Notes: a model not told the origin generated them from the letters alone. A DNA stretch of 64,000 nucleotides from Camelus bactrianus (GCF_048773025.1 NC_133562.1:24967001-25031000); one strand, 5' to 3'; shown: positions 10,316 through 23,636, numbered from the stretch's first letter. Program-made: numbers and translations.

Positions 10316-10424
10316 AGGGCGCGGCGCGCGGGAAGGACGGGGGTTGCGGCGGCTGCCACCCCGGGTCCCCGCGGCGGAGGGAGGCCGCGCGGGCCTCTGC
10401 GGGGCGGGGAGGGCCGGCGCCGTC
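9619..10424 (+). promoter_or_regulatory. CpG-island promoter (copy 2, end of a long unit)
   Basis: ATTGG 9791-9795, NRF1 9890-9900, CTCF-like 10074-10087, donors 10174 and 10244. A second CTCF-like core, CCGGCAGGGGGCTG, sits at 10016-10029. The 26-bp internal repeat is present twice. The upstream T tract is 12 bases. The C run near 10120 has 7 bases. Confidence 0.75.
10258..10314 (+). repeat. (CGG)19 tract
   Basis: Pure, uninterrupted, after a long unit. Longest tract in higher-order copy A. Confidence 0.97.
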
Positions 10425-10523
10425 AGTGTTTAGTCTCAGCTATTCTGATGTCTAGTTTTGTGCCCTTTGCTATGTCCAATCCTATATGAATTTCTGTTTT
10501 TATCTGATCGCATGGGACTAGCC

Positions 10524-10749
10524 CAGTGGTTCTCCAATTGGCTGGACATTCAAATTGCTTGGAAAACTTTTTAAAAACATAGGGGCCTGCAGCCTTCCCC
10601 AGACAAGTTAATTCAGAATTTCTGAAGGTGGGGCTGAGGCATTAGTATTTTCTTAAGCTCCCTGTGTGATTATAATGAGTCCAACAATCACTCCCAACTC
10701 TAATAAAACGTTCTGACATTTTATAAAACTTGCCGATTGAGAACCTCAG
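10524..10749. mobile_element. MER5-like remnant, unit 2
   Basis: 226 bp. Carries the TTATAATGAG variant of x units. Confidence 0.72.
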
Positions 10750-11790
10750 CATGTGTTTCAAATGAGTTCAGAGGAGAGAGTTTCCAGTGTTAGGTGTTGG
10801 TGTTTGTTCTATCAGTTGCATTCACAATGTAGGCTGACAAGGGGAAAAAAAAAAAACAACAACAACAAGAAAAAAAAATTCAAAGGGAAGGTAGACAGGC
10901 CGTGCAAAGGAGAGCTCAATCACAGAAGAGCTGTCTCCAGGAGACCAAAGTCATGCTCTTTAACATTCTAAGTGATTGGTTTGTGCAGTGAACCAAATCT
11001 GAGCAGTTCCAATGTTTGAAAATGTAATGACTTACATAGAAATACTAATATACCCTTCAAGGTCATGAAACAGTTCCTTGGCCTTAGGAAACGTGTAACT
11101 TCTGTGAGCTCATGTAGGTCAATTTGATGGGCCTCTTATAACCTTAAGATTCATCTTGCTCCTTATCTTTCCTCTGCATGAAAATATGTTAATACCAGCT
11201 TTGGAATCAAATCAATTCTTTTCTTTTTAAATCTGCCTTTTTAAAAGTTCCTCTGTATTTGCAGAATTACCAAGGAGTTGTTAAAAATTACCGTATTTTC
11301 TACCTCTGCATGAAATTAAGCAAAGACCGAAGTACGAAAAGGTCATCGAAACAAGAGACTATAAAAGAAACCTGAGAATAGCGGTACACTGCTAATGATA
11401 GCCTAAAATTTAATTTAAAGTCAGTCCTGAAACTGTGTAATGGTTAAGGATTGAGTTTCTATCCTCATCCACATGTTTAAAGAATCTTCTGTATTGGCTA
11501 TCTCTAACCAAATTAGTGGGAATGGGAGAGGGCGGGGAACAGCTCACTAAGAATCTACTCATCTATAGTCCTTTTATCTTTTCATTTAGAAGGGTAAGCT
11601 ACTGAATGTCATATATATAATGCGGTACATAAAATGTGATAAATGCTGCACCTAACACACAAAGTCTACAATAGACCATAGATCTACAAAGGACTGTGAT
11701 CTATGGATCAGAACTAGCAGAGTTAACATCAACCCAGTTCCTAGCAAACGTTGCTAACTTATGGCCATAGCTATCATTTCAGGCCCAATA

Positions 11791-12747
11791 CCCCCGTTAT
11801 AAAAGCAAATATTCTGTAGACCCCCTTCCCTTCCAAACGAGGCACTCTATCTTCAACTATAATTTTTAAGTAAATTTAAATCAATTTAGAATAATGGAAT
11901 ATATGTTATTGTACATTCATAACTATACTATATTCCTATTCCTACACCCCTCTTAATTATAATAAGTAAGTTAGGATCAGGGAAAGCAATATGAGAAATT
12001 ATCCCACACGGGAAGTTCAGGAAAAATGAAAGAGCAAAGGCAGAGATGGACTCTCAGCTACTAGCAGGCCAGTTTTCTCTGTAGACGATCACAGACAAAG
12101 GGGGAAAAATACTTAACTGGAGTATGTATAACATGCTAAGATAAATTACAATCTGTCAATGTTGACCAAGAGTGAGGAAGTTTGATATTCCTGTGAATGA
12201 GCTATTTATAAACGTACTTATAAACCAATTCAGTGTGTTATGACACGAGTTAAGAGTGCCAATGAAGTGCCCTGGAAACATTTCATCCCAGAGCCAGCCA
12301 CATGTCCAAAGATGCATTCAGTCTGTGGTGGGAAAGAAAAGTGGGCCGGGGGCTCCAGATGAGGGGAGCCGTGTAGCAACTTGGGGCAAGGACGCAGATG
12401 CCAAAGCTGGGCCTGTCCGACAGGGAGCTCAGGAGGGACTCAGCTGCTGCTTTGGGAGGTGGCAGGAGGTGGGGGGAGGGGATAGCCCGACCCTGGCTCC
12501 TGAAGCACCCCTCCCCTCCCTTCCTACTTGGGTCCCACACAGCGCCCCTCACTGCATCCTGCCTTGGCCTACCTGTGCCCCACATACACCCCGATGCTTC
12601 CCTCCCCGTTGCCTGAGCCCGAGCCTCCCTGCCTGCCTTCGACCATCCCCAGTACCCCCATCGTGCCGTGACCTACCTGCACCTGGGGCTCCATCCTGCT
12701 TCCCTGCTGGGGACTGGCCTTCTTGGACATGTGCGTCTCCTGGCAAG
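11791..12747. other. S module (unit 2)
   Basis: 957 bp. Reads CCCCCGTTATAAAAG at the start, where unit 0 reads CCCCCTTTATAAAAG. Confidence 0.7.
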
Positions 12748-13135
12748 CTCTGGAGCCCTGAAGTACCTGAAATAACCTTAAGTTCAGGAAAAGAATAAAG
12801 CTCAATGATAAAGAAAATCTCTATCATTTTATTCATTGAATCATGTTGTTTATGTTTACATATAAAGTATGCATATCTGTGTGCATATGCATGGCTATAT
12901 TTTGGGTTTTTATGTAATAAAATTACATATTAACATTTTATTTCTTTAAAACATTGACGCATTGTGGCAAAACGTTAGCATTTAAAAATCTTTCTTTTCA
13001 GAAATCAGATCGTATAAAAATGCTTGAAGTTTCTTTTTCACCTTTCCTTTATCCCATTCCCTTCTTTGCATCCAAAGAGGTAACCGTTATCCTGAAGTCA
13101 GTGTTGTTTTACTTTCCCAGCTGTTTTTTTTTTTT

Positions 13136-13774
13136 CGCCAGTCCCGCGGCCTGGGGAGGGTGGGGCTCCGGCGAAAGGACGAGGGGCGGGTTCCCCTCCC
13201 GATCTCAGAGAAGCTCCCAAAAGGGCAGCGGCGTGCCCACCTGCCGCCACCTCGGGCGGCCGCGAACCATTCAAATCGCCCGCGCCAAGAGGTACCCGGC
13301 GCTCGCGATTGGCTGAGCCGGACCAGCGCCCCTGGGCGGGGCCGGCCCCCTCGCAGCGGCCGCGGGTCCCGCCCCCACGCAGGGGCCGCGGGTCCCGCCC
13401 CGCGGGTGCGCATGCGCGCAGTCCCCAGAGGAAAGAGTCTGCGCACACCCCCGCCCGGCCTCCGACTCGCGCCGCGGCTCCCTCCCCTGTCCGCGGAGGC
13501 TTGTCGGCTCGGCGAGACAGCAAGAGCTGCGGCCGGCAGGGGGCTGTGCGGACCCAAGGCGGCTGCGGTGGCGCCGGCCTGTGGAAAATGCCACCAGGCG
13601 GCGCTTCGGTTCGTTGCTCGTGTGACGGCCGTTCCCCGCCCCCCCCATCCCTGAACCCCCTGCGACCGCCGGGGAAGAACCGGCCCGCGCAGTGAGTACC
13701 GCACCGAGACGCTTCGGCGGGAACGAGGCCGACGGCCGGCTGTGCCGGTTGCGCCCCTGAGGTGAGTGCGGGCT

Positions 13775-13806
<32 letters not shown>

Positions 13807-13924
13807 AGCGGCGGCTGGGCGCGGGGCGCGGGAAGGACGGGGTTTGCGGCGGCTGCCACCCCGGGTCCCCGCGGCGGAGGGAGGCCGCGCGGGCCTCTGC
13901 GGGGCGGGGAGGGCCGGCGCCGTC
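13136..13924 (+). promoter_or_regulatory. CpG-island promoter (copy 3)
   Basis: ATTGG 13308-13312, NRF1 13407-13417, CTCF-like 13591-13604, donors 13692 and 13762. The base before the NRF1 site reads CGCGGGTGCG, where other copies read CGCTGGTGCG or CGCTCGTGCG. The C run is 8 bases, which shifts any reading frame relative to copies 1 and 2. Confidence 0.75.
13776..13814 (+). repeat. (CGG)10-CAG-(CGG)2 tract
   Basis: Interrupted by CAG at 13806-13808 and followed by CTGGGCGCG in place of CAGGGCGCG. The pure run is the shortest seen. Confidence 0.97.
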
Positions 13925-14023
13925 AGTGTTTAGTCTCAGCTATTCTGATGTCTAGTTTTGTGCCCTTTGCTATGTCCAATCCTATATGAATTTCTGTTTT
14001 TATCTGATCGCATGGGACTAGCC

Positions 14024-14249
14024 CAGTGGTTCTCCAATTGGCTGGACATTCAAATTGCTTGGAAAACTTTTTAAAAACATAGGGGCCTGCAGCCTTCCCC
14101 AGACAAGTTAATTCAGAATTTCTGAAGGTGGGGCTGAGGCATTAGTATTTTCTTAAGCTCCCTGTGTGATTATAATGAGTCCAACAATCACTCCCAACTC
14201 TAATAAAACGTTCTGACATTTTATAAAACTTGCCGATTGAGAACCTCAG
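14024..14249. mobile_element. MER5-like remnant, unit 3
   Basis: 226 bp. TTATAATGAG variant. Confidence 0.72.
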
Positions 14250-15291
14250 CATGTGTTTCAAATGAGTTCAGAGGAGAGAGTTTCCACTGTTAGGTGTTGG
14301 TGTTTGTTCTATCAGTTGCATTCACAATGTAGGCTGACAAGGGGAAAAAAAAAAACAAAACAACAACAAGAAAAAAAAATTCAAAGGGAAGGTAGACAGG
14401 CCGTGCAAAGGAGAGCTCAATCACAGAAGAGCTGTCTCCAGGAGACCAAAGTCATGCTCTTTAACATTCTAAGTGATTGGTTTGTGCAGTGAACCAAATC
14501 TGAGCAGTTCCAATGTTTGAAAATGTAATGACTTACATAGAAATACTAATATACCCTTCAAGGTCATGAAACAGTTCCTTGGCCTTAGGAAACGTGTAAC
14601 TTCTGTGAGCTCATGTAGGTCAATTTGATGGGCCTCTTATAACCTTAAGATTCATCTTGCTCCTTATCTTTCCTCTGCATGAAAATATGTTAATACCAGC
14701 TTTGGAATCAAATCAATTCTTTTCTTTTTAAATCTGCCTTTTTAAAAGTTCCTCTGTATTTGCAGAATTACCAAGGAGTTGTTAAAAATTACCGTATTTT
14801 CTACCTCTGCATGAAATTAAGCAAAGACCGAAGTACGAAAAGGTCATCGAAACAAGAGACTATAAAAGAAACCTGAGAATAGCGGTACACTGCTAATGAT
14901 AGCCTAAAATTTAATTTAAAGTCAGTCCTGAAACTGTGTAATGGTTAAGGATTGAGTTTCTATCCTCATCCACATGTTTAAAGAATCTTCTGTATTGGCT
15001 ATCTCTAACCAAATTAGTGGGAATGGGAGAGGGCGGGGAACAGCTCACTAAGAATCTACTCATCTATAGTCCTTTTATCTTTTCATTTAGAAGGGTAAGC
15101 TACTGAATGTCATATATATAATGCGGTACATAAAATGTGATAAATGCTGCACCTAACACACAAAGTCTACAATAGACCATAGATCTACAAAGGACTGTGA
15201 TCTATGGATCAGAACTAGCAGAGTTAACATCAACCCAGTTCCTAGCAAACGTTGCTAACTTATGGCCATAGCTATCATTTCAGGCCCAATA

Positions 15292-16248
15292 CCCCCGTTA
15301 TAAAAGCAAATATTCTGTAGACCCCCTTCCCTTCCAAACGAGGCACTCTATCTTCAACTATAATTTTTAAGTAAATTTAAATCAATTTAGAATAATGGAA
15401 TATATGTTATTGTACATTCATAACTATACTATATTCCTATTCCTACACCCCTCTTAATTATAATAAGTAAGTTAGGATCAGGGAAAGCAATATGAGAAAT
15501 TATCCCACACGGGAAGTTCAGGAAAAATGAAAGAGCAAAGGCAGAGATGGACTCTCAGCTACTAGCAGGCCAGTTTTCTCTGTAGACGATCACAGACAAA
15601 GGGGGAAAAATACTTAACTGGAGTATGTATAACATGCTAAGATAAATTACAATCTGTCAATGTTGACCAAGAGTGAGGAAGTTTGATATTCCTGTGAATG
15701 AGCTATTTATAAACGTACTTATAAACCAATTCAGTGTGTTATGACACGAGTTAAGAGTGCCAATGAAGTGCCCTGGAAACATTTCATCCCAGAGCCAGCC
15801 ACATGTCCAAAGATGCATTCAGTCTGTGGTGGGAAAGAAAAGTGGGCCGGGGGCTCCAGATGAGGGGAGCCGTGTAGCAACTTGGGGCAAGGACGCAGAT
15901 GCCAAAGCTGGGCCTGTCCGACAGGGAGCTCAGGAGGGACTCAGCTGCTGCTTTGGGAGGTGGCAGGAGGTGGGGGGAGGGGATAGCCCGACCCTGGCTC
16001 CTGAAGCACCCCTCCCCTCCCTTCCTACTTGGGTCCCACACAGCGCCCCTCACTGCATCCTGCCTTGGCCTACCTGTGCCCCACATACACCCCGATGCTT
16101 CCCTCCCCGTTGCCTGAGCCCGAGCCTCCCTGCCTGCCTTCGACCATCCCCAGTACCCCCATCGTGCCGTGACCTACCTGCACCTGGGGCTCCATCCTGC
16201 TTCCCTGCTGGGGACTGGCCTTCTTGGACATGTGCGTCTCCTGGCAAG
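15292..16248. other. S module (unit 3)
   Basis: 957 bp, as in unit 2. Confidence 0.7.
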
Positions 16249-16636
16249 CTCTGGAGCCCTGAAGTACCTGAAATAACCTTAAGTTCAGGAAAAGAATAAA
16301 GCTCAATGATAAAGAAAATCTCTATCATTTTATTCATTGAATCATGTTGTTTATGTTTACATATAAAGTATGCATATCTGTGTGCATATGCATGGCTATA
16401 TTTTGGGTTTTTATGTAATAAAATTACATATTAACATTTTATTTCTTTAAAACATTGACGCATTGTGGCAAAACGTTAGCATTTAAAAATCTTTCTTTTC
16501 AGAAATCAGATCGTATACAAATGCTTGAAGTTTCTTTTTCACCTTTCCTTTATCCCATTCCCTTCTTTGCATCCAAAGAGGTAACCGTTATCCTGAAGTC
16601 AGTGTTGTTTTACTTTCCCAGCTGTTTTTTTTTTTT

Positions 16637-17275
16637 CGCCAGTCCCGCGGCCTGGGGAGGGTGGGGCTCCGGCGAAAGGACGAGGGGCGGGTTCCCCTCC
16701 CGATCTCAGAGAAGCTCCCAAAAGGGCAGCGGCGTGCCCACCTGCCGCCACCTCGGGCGGCCGCGAACCATTCAAATCGCCCGCGCCAAGAGGTACCCGG
16801 CGCTCGCGATTGGCTGAGCCGGACCAGCGCCCCTGGGCGGGGCCGGCCCCCTCGCAGCGGCCGCGGGTCCCGCCCCCACGCAGGGGCCGCGGGTCCCGCC
16901 CCGCTGGTGCGCATGCGCGCAGTCCCCAGAGGAAAGAGTCTGCGCACACCCCCGCCCGGCCTCCGACTCGCGCCGCGGCTCCCTCCCCTGTCCGCGGAGG
17001 CTTGTCGGCTCGGCGAGACAGCAAGAGCTGCGGCCGGCAGGGGGCTGTGCGGACCCAAGGCGGCTGCGGTGGCGCCGGCCTGTGGAAAATGCCACCAGGC
17101 GGCGCTTCGGTTCGTTGCTCGTGTGACGGCCGTTCCCCGCCCCCCCCATCCCTGAACCCCCTGCGACCGCCGGGGAAGAACCGGCCCGCGCAGTGAGTAC
17201 CGCACCGAGACGCTTCGGCGGGAACGAGGCCGACGGCCGGCTGTGCCGGTTGCGCCCCTGAGGTGAGTGCGGGCT

Positions 17276-17310
<35 letters not shown>

Positions 17311-17428
17311 AGCGGCGGCTGGGCGCGGGGCGCGGGAAGGACGGGGTTTGCGGCGGCTGCCACCCCGGGTCCCCGCGGCGGAGGGAGGCCGCGCGGGCCT
17401 CTGCGGGGCGGGGAGGGCCGGCGCCGTC
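16637..17428 (+). promoter_or_regulatory. CpG-island promoter (copy 4)
   Basis: ATTGG 16809-16813, NRF1 16908-16918, CTCF-like 17092-17105, donors 17193 and 17263. Two copies of the 26-bp repeat and an 8-base C run. Confidence 0.75.
17277..17318 (+). repeat. (CGG)11-CAG-(CGG)2 tract
   Basis: Same interruption as the tract at 13776 but with one more pure triplet. The two probably share one ancestor and differ by a single slippage step. Confidence 0.97.
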
Positions 17429-17527
17429 AGTGTTTAGTCTCAGCTATTCTGATGTCTAGTTTTGTGCCCTTTGCTATGTCCAATCCTATATGAATTTCTG
17501 TTTTTATCTGATCGCATGGGACTAGCC

Positions 17528-17753
17528 CAGTGGTTCTCCAATTGGCTGGACATTCAAATTGCTTGGAAAACTTTTTAAAAACATAGGGGCCTGCAGCCTT
17601 CCCCAGACAAGTTAATTCAGAATTTCTGAAGGTGGGGCTGAGGCATTAGTATTTTCTTAAGCTCCCTGTGTGATTATTATGAGTCCAACAATCACTCCCA
17701 ACTCTAATAAAACGTTCTGACATTTTATAAAACTTGCCGATTGAGAACCTCAG
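17528..17753. mobile_element. MER5-like remnant, unit 4
   Basis: 226 bp. Carries TTATTATGAG although most of this unit is x type. Confidence 0.72.
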
Positions 17754-18794
17754 CATGTGTTTCAAATGAGTTCAGAGGAGAGAGTTTCCAGTGTTAGGTG
17801 TTGGTGTTTGTTCTATCAGTTGCATTCACAATGTAGGCTGACAAGGGGAAAAAAAAAACAAAACAACAACAAGAAAAAAAAATTCAAAGGGAAGGTAGAC
17901 AGGCCGTGCAAAGGAGAGCTCAATCACAGAAGAGCTGTCTCCAGGAGACCAAAGTCATGCTCTTTCACATTCTAAGTGATTGGTTTGTGCAGTGAACCAA
18001 ATCTGAGCAGTTCCAATGTTTGAAAATGTAATGACTTACATAGAAATACTAATATACCCTTCAAGGTCATGAAACAGTTCCTTGGCCTTAGGAAACGTGT
18101 AACTTCTGTGAGCTCATGTAGGTCAATTTGATGGGCCTCTTATAACCTTAAGATTCATCTTGCTCCTTATCTTTCCTCTGCATTAAAATATGTTAATACC
18201 AGCTTTGGAATCAAATCAATTCTTTTCTTTTTAAATCTGCCTTTTTAAAAGTTCCTCTGTATTTGCAGAATTACCAAGGAGTTGTTAAAAATTACCGTAT
18301 TTTCTACCTCTGCATGAAATTAAGCAAAGACCGAAGTACGAAAAGGTCATCGAAACAAGAGACTATAAAAGAAACCTGAGAATAGCGGTACACTGCTAAT
18401 GATAGCCTAAAATTTAATTTAAAGTCAGTCCTGAAACTGTGTAATGGTTAAGGATTGAGTTTCTATCCTCATCCACATGTTTAAAGAATCTTCTGTATTG
18501 GCTATCTCTAACCAAATTAGTGGGAATGGGAGAGGGCGGGGAACAGCTCACTAAGAATCTACTCATCTATAGTCCTTTTATCTTTTCATTTAGAAGGGTA
18601 AGCTACTGAATGTCATATATATAATGCGGTACATAAAATGTGATAAATGCTGCACCTAACACACAAAGTCTACAATAGACCATAGATCTACAAAGGACTG
18701 TGATCTATGGATCAGAACTAGCAGAGTTAACATCAACCCAGTTCCTAGCAAACGTTGCTAACTTATGGCCATAGCTATCATTTCAGGCCCAATA

Positions 18795-19751
18795 CCCCCG
18801 TTATAAAAGCAAATATTCTGTAGACCCCCTTCCCTTCCAAACGAGGCACTCTATCTTCAACTATAATTTTTAAGTAAATTTAAATCAATTTAGAATAATG
18901 GAATATATGTTATTGTACATTCATAACTATACTATATTCCTATTCCTACACCCCTCTTAATTATAATAAGTAAGTTAGGATCAGGGAAAGCAATATGAGA
19001 AATTATCCCACACGGGAAGTTCAGGAAAAATGAAAGAGCAAAGGCAGAGATGGACTCTCAGCTACTAGCAGGCCAGTTTTCTCTGTAGACGATCACAGAC
19101 AAAGGGGGAAAAATACTTAACTGGAGTATGTATAACATGCTAAGATAAATTACAATCTGTCAATGTTGACCAAGAGTGAGGAAGTTTGATATTCCTGTGA
19201 ATGAGCTATTTATAAACGTACTTATAAACCAATTCAGTGTGTTATGACACGAGTTAAGAGTGCCAATGAAGTGCCCTGGAAACATTTCATCCCAGAGCCA
19301 GCCACATGTCCAAAGATGCATTCAGTCTGTGGTGGGAAAGAAAAGTGGGCCGGGGGCTCCAGATGAGGGGAGCCGTGTAGCAACTTGGGGCAAGGACGCA
19401 GATGCCAAAGCTGGGCCTGTCCGACAGGGAGCTCAGGAGGGACTCAGCTGCTGCTTTGGGAGGTGGCAGGAGGTGGGGGGAGGGGATAGCCCGACCCTGG
19501 CTCCTGAAGCACCCCTCCCCTCCCTTCCTACTTGGGTCCCACACAGCGCCCCTCACTGCATCCTGCCTTGGCCTACCTGTGCCCCACATACACCCCGATG
19601 CTTCCCTCCCCGTTGCCTGAGCCCGAGCCTCCCTGCCTGCCTTCGACCATCCCCAGTACCCCCATCGTGCCGTGACCTACCTGCACCTGGGGCTCCATCC
19701 TGCTTCCCTGCTGGGGACTGGCCTTCTTGGACATGTGCGTCTCCTGGCAAG
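18795..19751. other. S module (unit 4)
   Basis: 957 bp, as in unit 2. Confidence 0.7.
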
Positions 19752-20138
19752 CTCTGGAGCCCTGAAGTACCTGAAATAACCTTAAGTTCAGGAAAAGAAT
19801 AAAGCTCAATGATAAAGAAAATCTCTATCATTTTATTCATTGAATCATGTTGTTTATGTTTACATATAAAGTATGCATATCTGTGTGCATATGCATGGCT
19901 ATATTTTGGGTTTTTATGTAATAAAATTACATATTAACATTTTATTTCTTTAAAACATTGACGCATTGTGGCAAAACGTTAGCATTTAAAAATCTTTCTT
20001 TTCAGAAATCAGATCGTATACAAATGCTTGAAGTTTCTTTTTCACCTTTCCTTTATCCCATTCCCTTCTTTGCATCCAAAGAGGTAACCGTTATCCTGAA
20101 GTCAGTGTTGTTTTACTTTCCCAGCTGTTTTTTTTTTT

Positions 20139-20777
20139 CGCCAGTCCCGCGGCCTGGGGAGGGTGGGGCTCCGGCGAAAGGACGAGGGGCGGGTTCCCCT
20201 CCCGATCTCAGAGAAGCTCCCAAAAGGGCAGCGGCGTGCCCACCTGCCGCCACCTCGGGCGGCCGCGAACCATTCAAATCGCCCGCGCCAAGAGGTACCC
20301 GGCGCTCGCGATTGGCTGAGCCGGACCAGCGCCCCTGGGCGGGGCCGGCCCCCTCGCAGCGGCCGCGGGTCCCGCCCCCACGCAGGGGCCGCGGGTCCCG
20401 CCCCGCTGGTGCGCATGCGCGCAGTCCCCAGAGGAAAGAGTCTGCGCACACCCCCGCCCGGCCTCCGACTCGCGCCGCGGCTCCCTCCCCTGTCCGCGGA
20501 GGCTTGTCGGCTCGGCGAGACAGCAAGAGCTGCGGCCGGCAGGGGGCTGTGCGGACCCAAGGCGGCTGCGGTGGCGCCGGCCTGTGGAAAATGCCACCAG
20601 GCGGCGCTTCGGTTCGTTGCTCGTGTGACGGCCGTTCCCCGCCCCCCCCATCCCTGAACCCCCTGCGACCGCCGGGGAAGAACCGGCCCGCGCAGTGAGT
20701 ACCGCACCGAGACGCTTCGGCGGGAACAAGGACGACGGCCGGCTGTGCCGGTTGCGCCCCTGAGGTGAGTGCGGGCT

Positions 20778-20818
<41 letters not shown>

Positions 20819-20927
20819 AGGGCGCGGGGCGCGGGAAGGACGGGGGTTGCGGCGGCTGCCACCCCGGGTCCCCGCGGCGGAGGGAGGCCGCGCGGGCCTC
20901 TGCGGGGCGGGGAGGGCCGGCGCCGTC
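20139..20927 (+). promoter_or_regulatory. CpG-island promoter (copy 5)
   Basis: ATTGG 20311-20315, NRF1 20410-20420, CTCF-like 20594-20607, donors 20695 and 20765. It has two private changes between the donors (AACAAGGACGACGG), one of which removes a CpG. Confidence 0.75.
20779..20817 (+). repeat. (CGG)13 tract
   Basis: Pure tract. The only 13-triplet allele in the window. Confidence 0.97.
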
Positions 20928-21026
20928 AGTGTTTAGTCTCAGCTATTCTGATGTCTAGTTTTGTGCCCTTTGCTATGTCCAATCCTATATGAATTTCTGT
21001 TTTTATCTGATCGCATGGGACTAGCC

Positions 21027-21252
21027 CAGTGGTTCTCCAATTGGCTGGACATTCAAATTGCTTGGAAAACTTTTTAAAAACATAGGGGCCTGCAGCCTTC
21101 CCCAGACAAGTTAATTCAGAATTTCTGAAGGTGGGGCTGAGGCATTAGTATTTTCTTAAGCTCCCTGTGTGATTATTATGAGTCCAACAATCACTCCCAA
21201 CTCTAATAAAACGTTCTGACATTTTATAAAACTTGCCGATTGAGAACCTCAG
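21027..21252. mobile_element. MER5-like remnant, unit 5
   Basis: 226 bp. TTATTATGAG variant. Confidence 0.72.
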
Positions 21253-22292
21253 CATGTGTTTCAAATGAGTTCAGAGGAGAGAGTTTCCAGTGTTAGGTGT
21301 TGGTGTTTGTTCTATCAGTTGCATTCACAATGTAGGCTGACAAGGGAAAAAAAAAAAACAACAACAACAAGAAAAAAAAATTCAAAGGGAAGGTAGACAG
21401 GCCGTGCAAAGGAGAGCTCAATCACAGAAGAGCTGTCTCCAGGAGACCAAAGTCATGCTCTTTAACATTCTAAGTGATTGGTTTGTGCAGTGAACCAAAT
21501 CTGAGCAGTTCCAATGTTTGAAAATGTAATGACTTGAATAGAAATACTAATATACCCTTCAAGGTCATGGAACAGTTCCTTGGCCTTAGGAAACGTGTAA
21601 CTTCTGTGAGCTCATGTAGGTCAATTTGATGGGCCTCTTATAACCTTAAGATTCATCTTGCTCCTTATCTTTCCTCTGCATTAAAATATGTTAATACCAG
21701 CTTTGGAATCAAATCAATTCTTTTCTTTTTAAATCTGCCTTTTTAAAAGTTCCTTTGTATTTGCAGAATTACCAAGGAGTTGTTAAAAATTACCGTATTT
21801 TCTACCTCTGAATGAAATTAAGCAAAGACCGAAGTACGAAAAGGTCATCGAAACAAGAGACTATAAAAGAAACCTGAGAATAGCGGTACACTGCTAATGA
21901 TAGCCTAAAATTTAATTTAAAGTCAGTCCTGAAACTGTGTAATGGTTAAGGATTGAGTTTCTATCCTCATCCACATGTTTAAAGAATCTTCTGTATTGGC
22001 TATCTCTAACCAAATTAGTGGGAATGGGAGAGGGCGGGGAACAGCTCACTAAGAATCTACTCATCTATAGTCCTTTTATCTTTTCATTTAGAAGGGTAAG
22101 CTACTGAATGTCATATATATAATGCGGTACATAAAATGTGACAAATGCTGCACCTAACACACAAAGTCTACAATAGACCATAGATCTACAAAGGACTATG
22201 ATCTATGGAGCAGAACTAGCAGAGTTAACATCAACCCAGTTCCTAGCAAACGTTGCTAACTTATGGCCATAGCTATCATTTCAGGCCCAATA

Positions 22293-23249
22293 CCCCCTTT
22301 ATAAAAGCAAATATTCTGTAGACCCCCTTCCCTTCCAAATGAGGCACTCTATCTTCAACTATAATTTTTAAGTAAATTTAAATCAATTTAGAATAATGGA
22401 ATATATGTTATTGTACATTCATAACTATACTATATTCCTATTCCTACACCCCGCTTAATTATAATAAGTAAGTTAGGATCAGGGAAAGCAATATGAGAAA
22501 TTATCCCACACGGGAAGTTCAGGAAAAATGGAAGAGCAAAGGCAGAGATGGACTCTCAGCTACTAGCAGGCCAGTTTTCTCTGTAGACGATCACAGACAA
22601 AGGGGGAAAAATACTTAACTGGAGTATGTATAACATGCTAAGATAAATTACAATCTGTCAATGTTGACCAAGAGTGAGGAAGTTTGATATTCTTGTGAAT
22701 GAGCTATTTATAAACGTACTTATAAAACAATTCAGTGTGTTATGACACGAGTTAAGAGTGCCAAAGAAGTGCCCTGGAAACATTGCATCCCAGAGCCAGC
22801 CACATGTCCAAAGATGCATTCAGTCTGTGGTGGGAAAGAAAAGTGGGCCGGGGGCTCCAGATGAGGGGAGCCGTGTAGCAACGTGGGGCAAGGACGCAGA
22901 TGCCAAAGCTGGGCCTGTCCGACAGGGAGCTCAGGAGGGACTCAGCTGCTGCTTTGGGAGGTGGCAGGAGGTGGGGGGAGGGGATAGCCCGACCCTGGCT
23001 CCTGAAGCACCCCTCCCCTCCCTTCCTACTTGGGTCCCACACAGCGCCCCTCACTGCATCCTGCCTTGGCCTACCTGTGCCCCACATACACCCCGATGCT
23101 TCCCTCCCCGTTGCCTGACCCCGAGCCTCCCTGCCTGCCTTCGACCATCCCCAGAACCCCCATCGTGCCGTGACCTACCTGCACCTGGGGCTCCATCCTG
23201 CTTCCCTGCTGGGGACTGGCCTTCTTGGACATGTGCGTCTCCTGGCAAG
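22293..23249. other. S module (unit 5)
   Basis: 957 bp, a type: CCAAAGAAG for CCAATGAAG, ACATTGCATCC, CCTGACCCCGAG and CCAGAACCCCC. Confidence 0.7.
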
Positions 23250-23636
23250 CTCTGGAGCCCTGAAGTACCTGAAATAACCTTAAGTTCAGGAAAAGAATAA
23301 AGCTCAATGATAAAGAAAATCTCTATCATTTTATTCATTGAATCATGTTGTTTATGTTTACATATAAAATATGCATATCTCTGTGCATATGCATGGCTAT
23401 ATTTTGGGTTTTTATATAATAAAATTACATATTAACATTTTATTTCTTTAAAACGTTGACGCATTGTGGCAAAACGTTAGCATTTAAAAATCTTTCTTTT
23501 CAGAAATCAGATCGTATACAAATGCTTGAAGTTTCTTTTTCACCTTTCCTTTATCCCATTCCCTTCTTTGCATCCAAAGAGGTAACCGTTATCCTGAAGT
23601 CAGTGTTGTTTTACTTTCCCAGCTGTTTTTTTTTTT

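Larger units (their letters stand above)
10244..13761 (+). repeat. Short unit 2 (type x)
   Basis: CGG tract 10258-10314, the longest in copy A at 19 triplets. MER5 fossil 10524-10749, AT-rich DNA to 11790, S module 11791-12747, AT-rich DNA 12748-13135, island from 13136. Just after the CGG tract it reads GCGCGGCGCGCG where most units read GCGCGGGGCGCG. Only unit 9, which also follows a long unit, shares this. Confidence 0.92.
13762..17262 (+). repeat. Short unit 3 (type x)
   Basis: Interrupted CGG tract 13776-13814, MER5 fossil 14024-14249, AT-rich DNA to 15291, S module 15292-16248, AT-rich DNA 16249-16636, island from 16637. It carries the CAG interruption and GGGGTTTGCGG downstream of the tract, both shared only with unit 4. 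This suggests units 3 and 4 arose as a local duplication. Confidence 0.92.
17263..20764 (+). repeat. Short unit 4 (type x variant)
   Basis: Interrupted CGG tract 17277-17318, MER5 fossil 17528-17753, AT-rich DNA to 18794, S module 18795-19751, AT-rich DNA 19752-20138, island from 20139. It is intermediate between types: TTATGAG near 17680 and CATTAAAATATG near 18185 are a-like, while the right half is x-like. The last 60 bp before the next donor read GGGAACAAGGACGACGG near 20721-20737, a private pair of changes. Confidence 0.9.
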
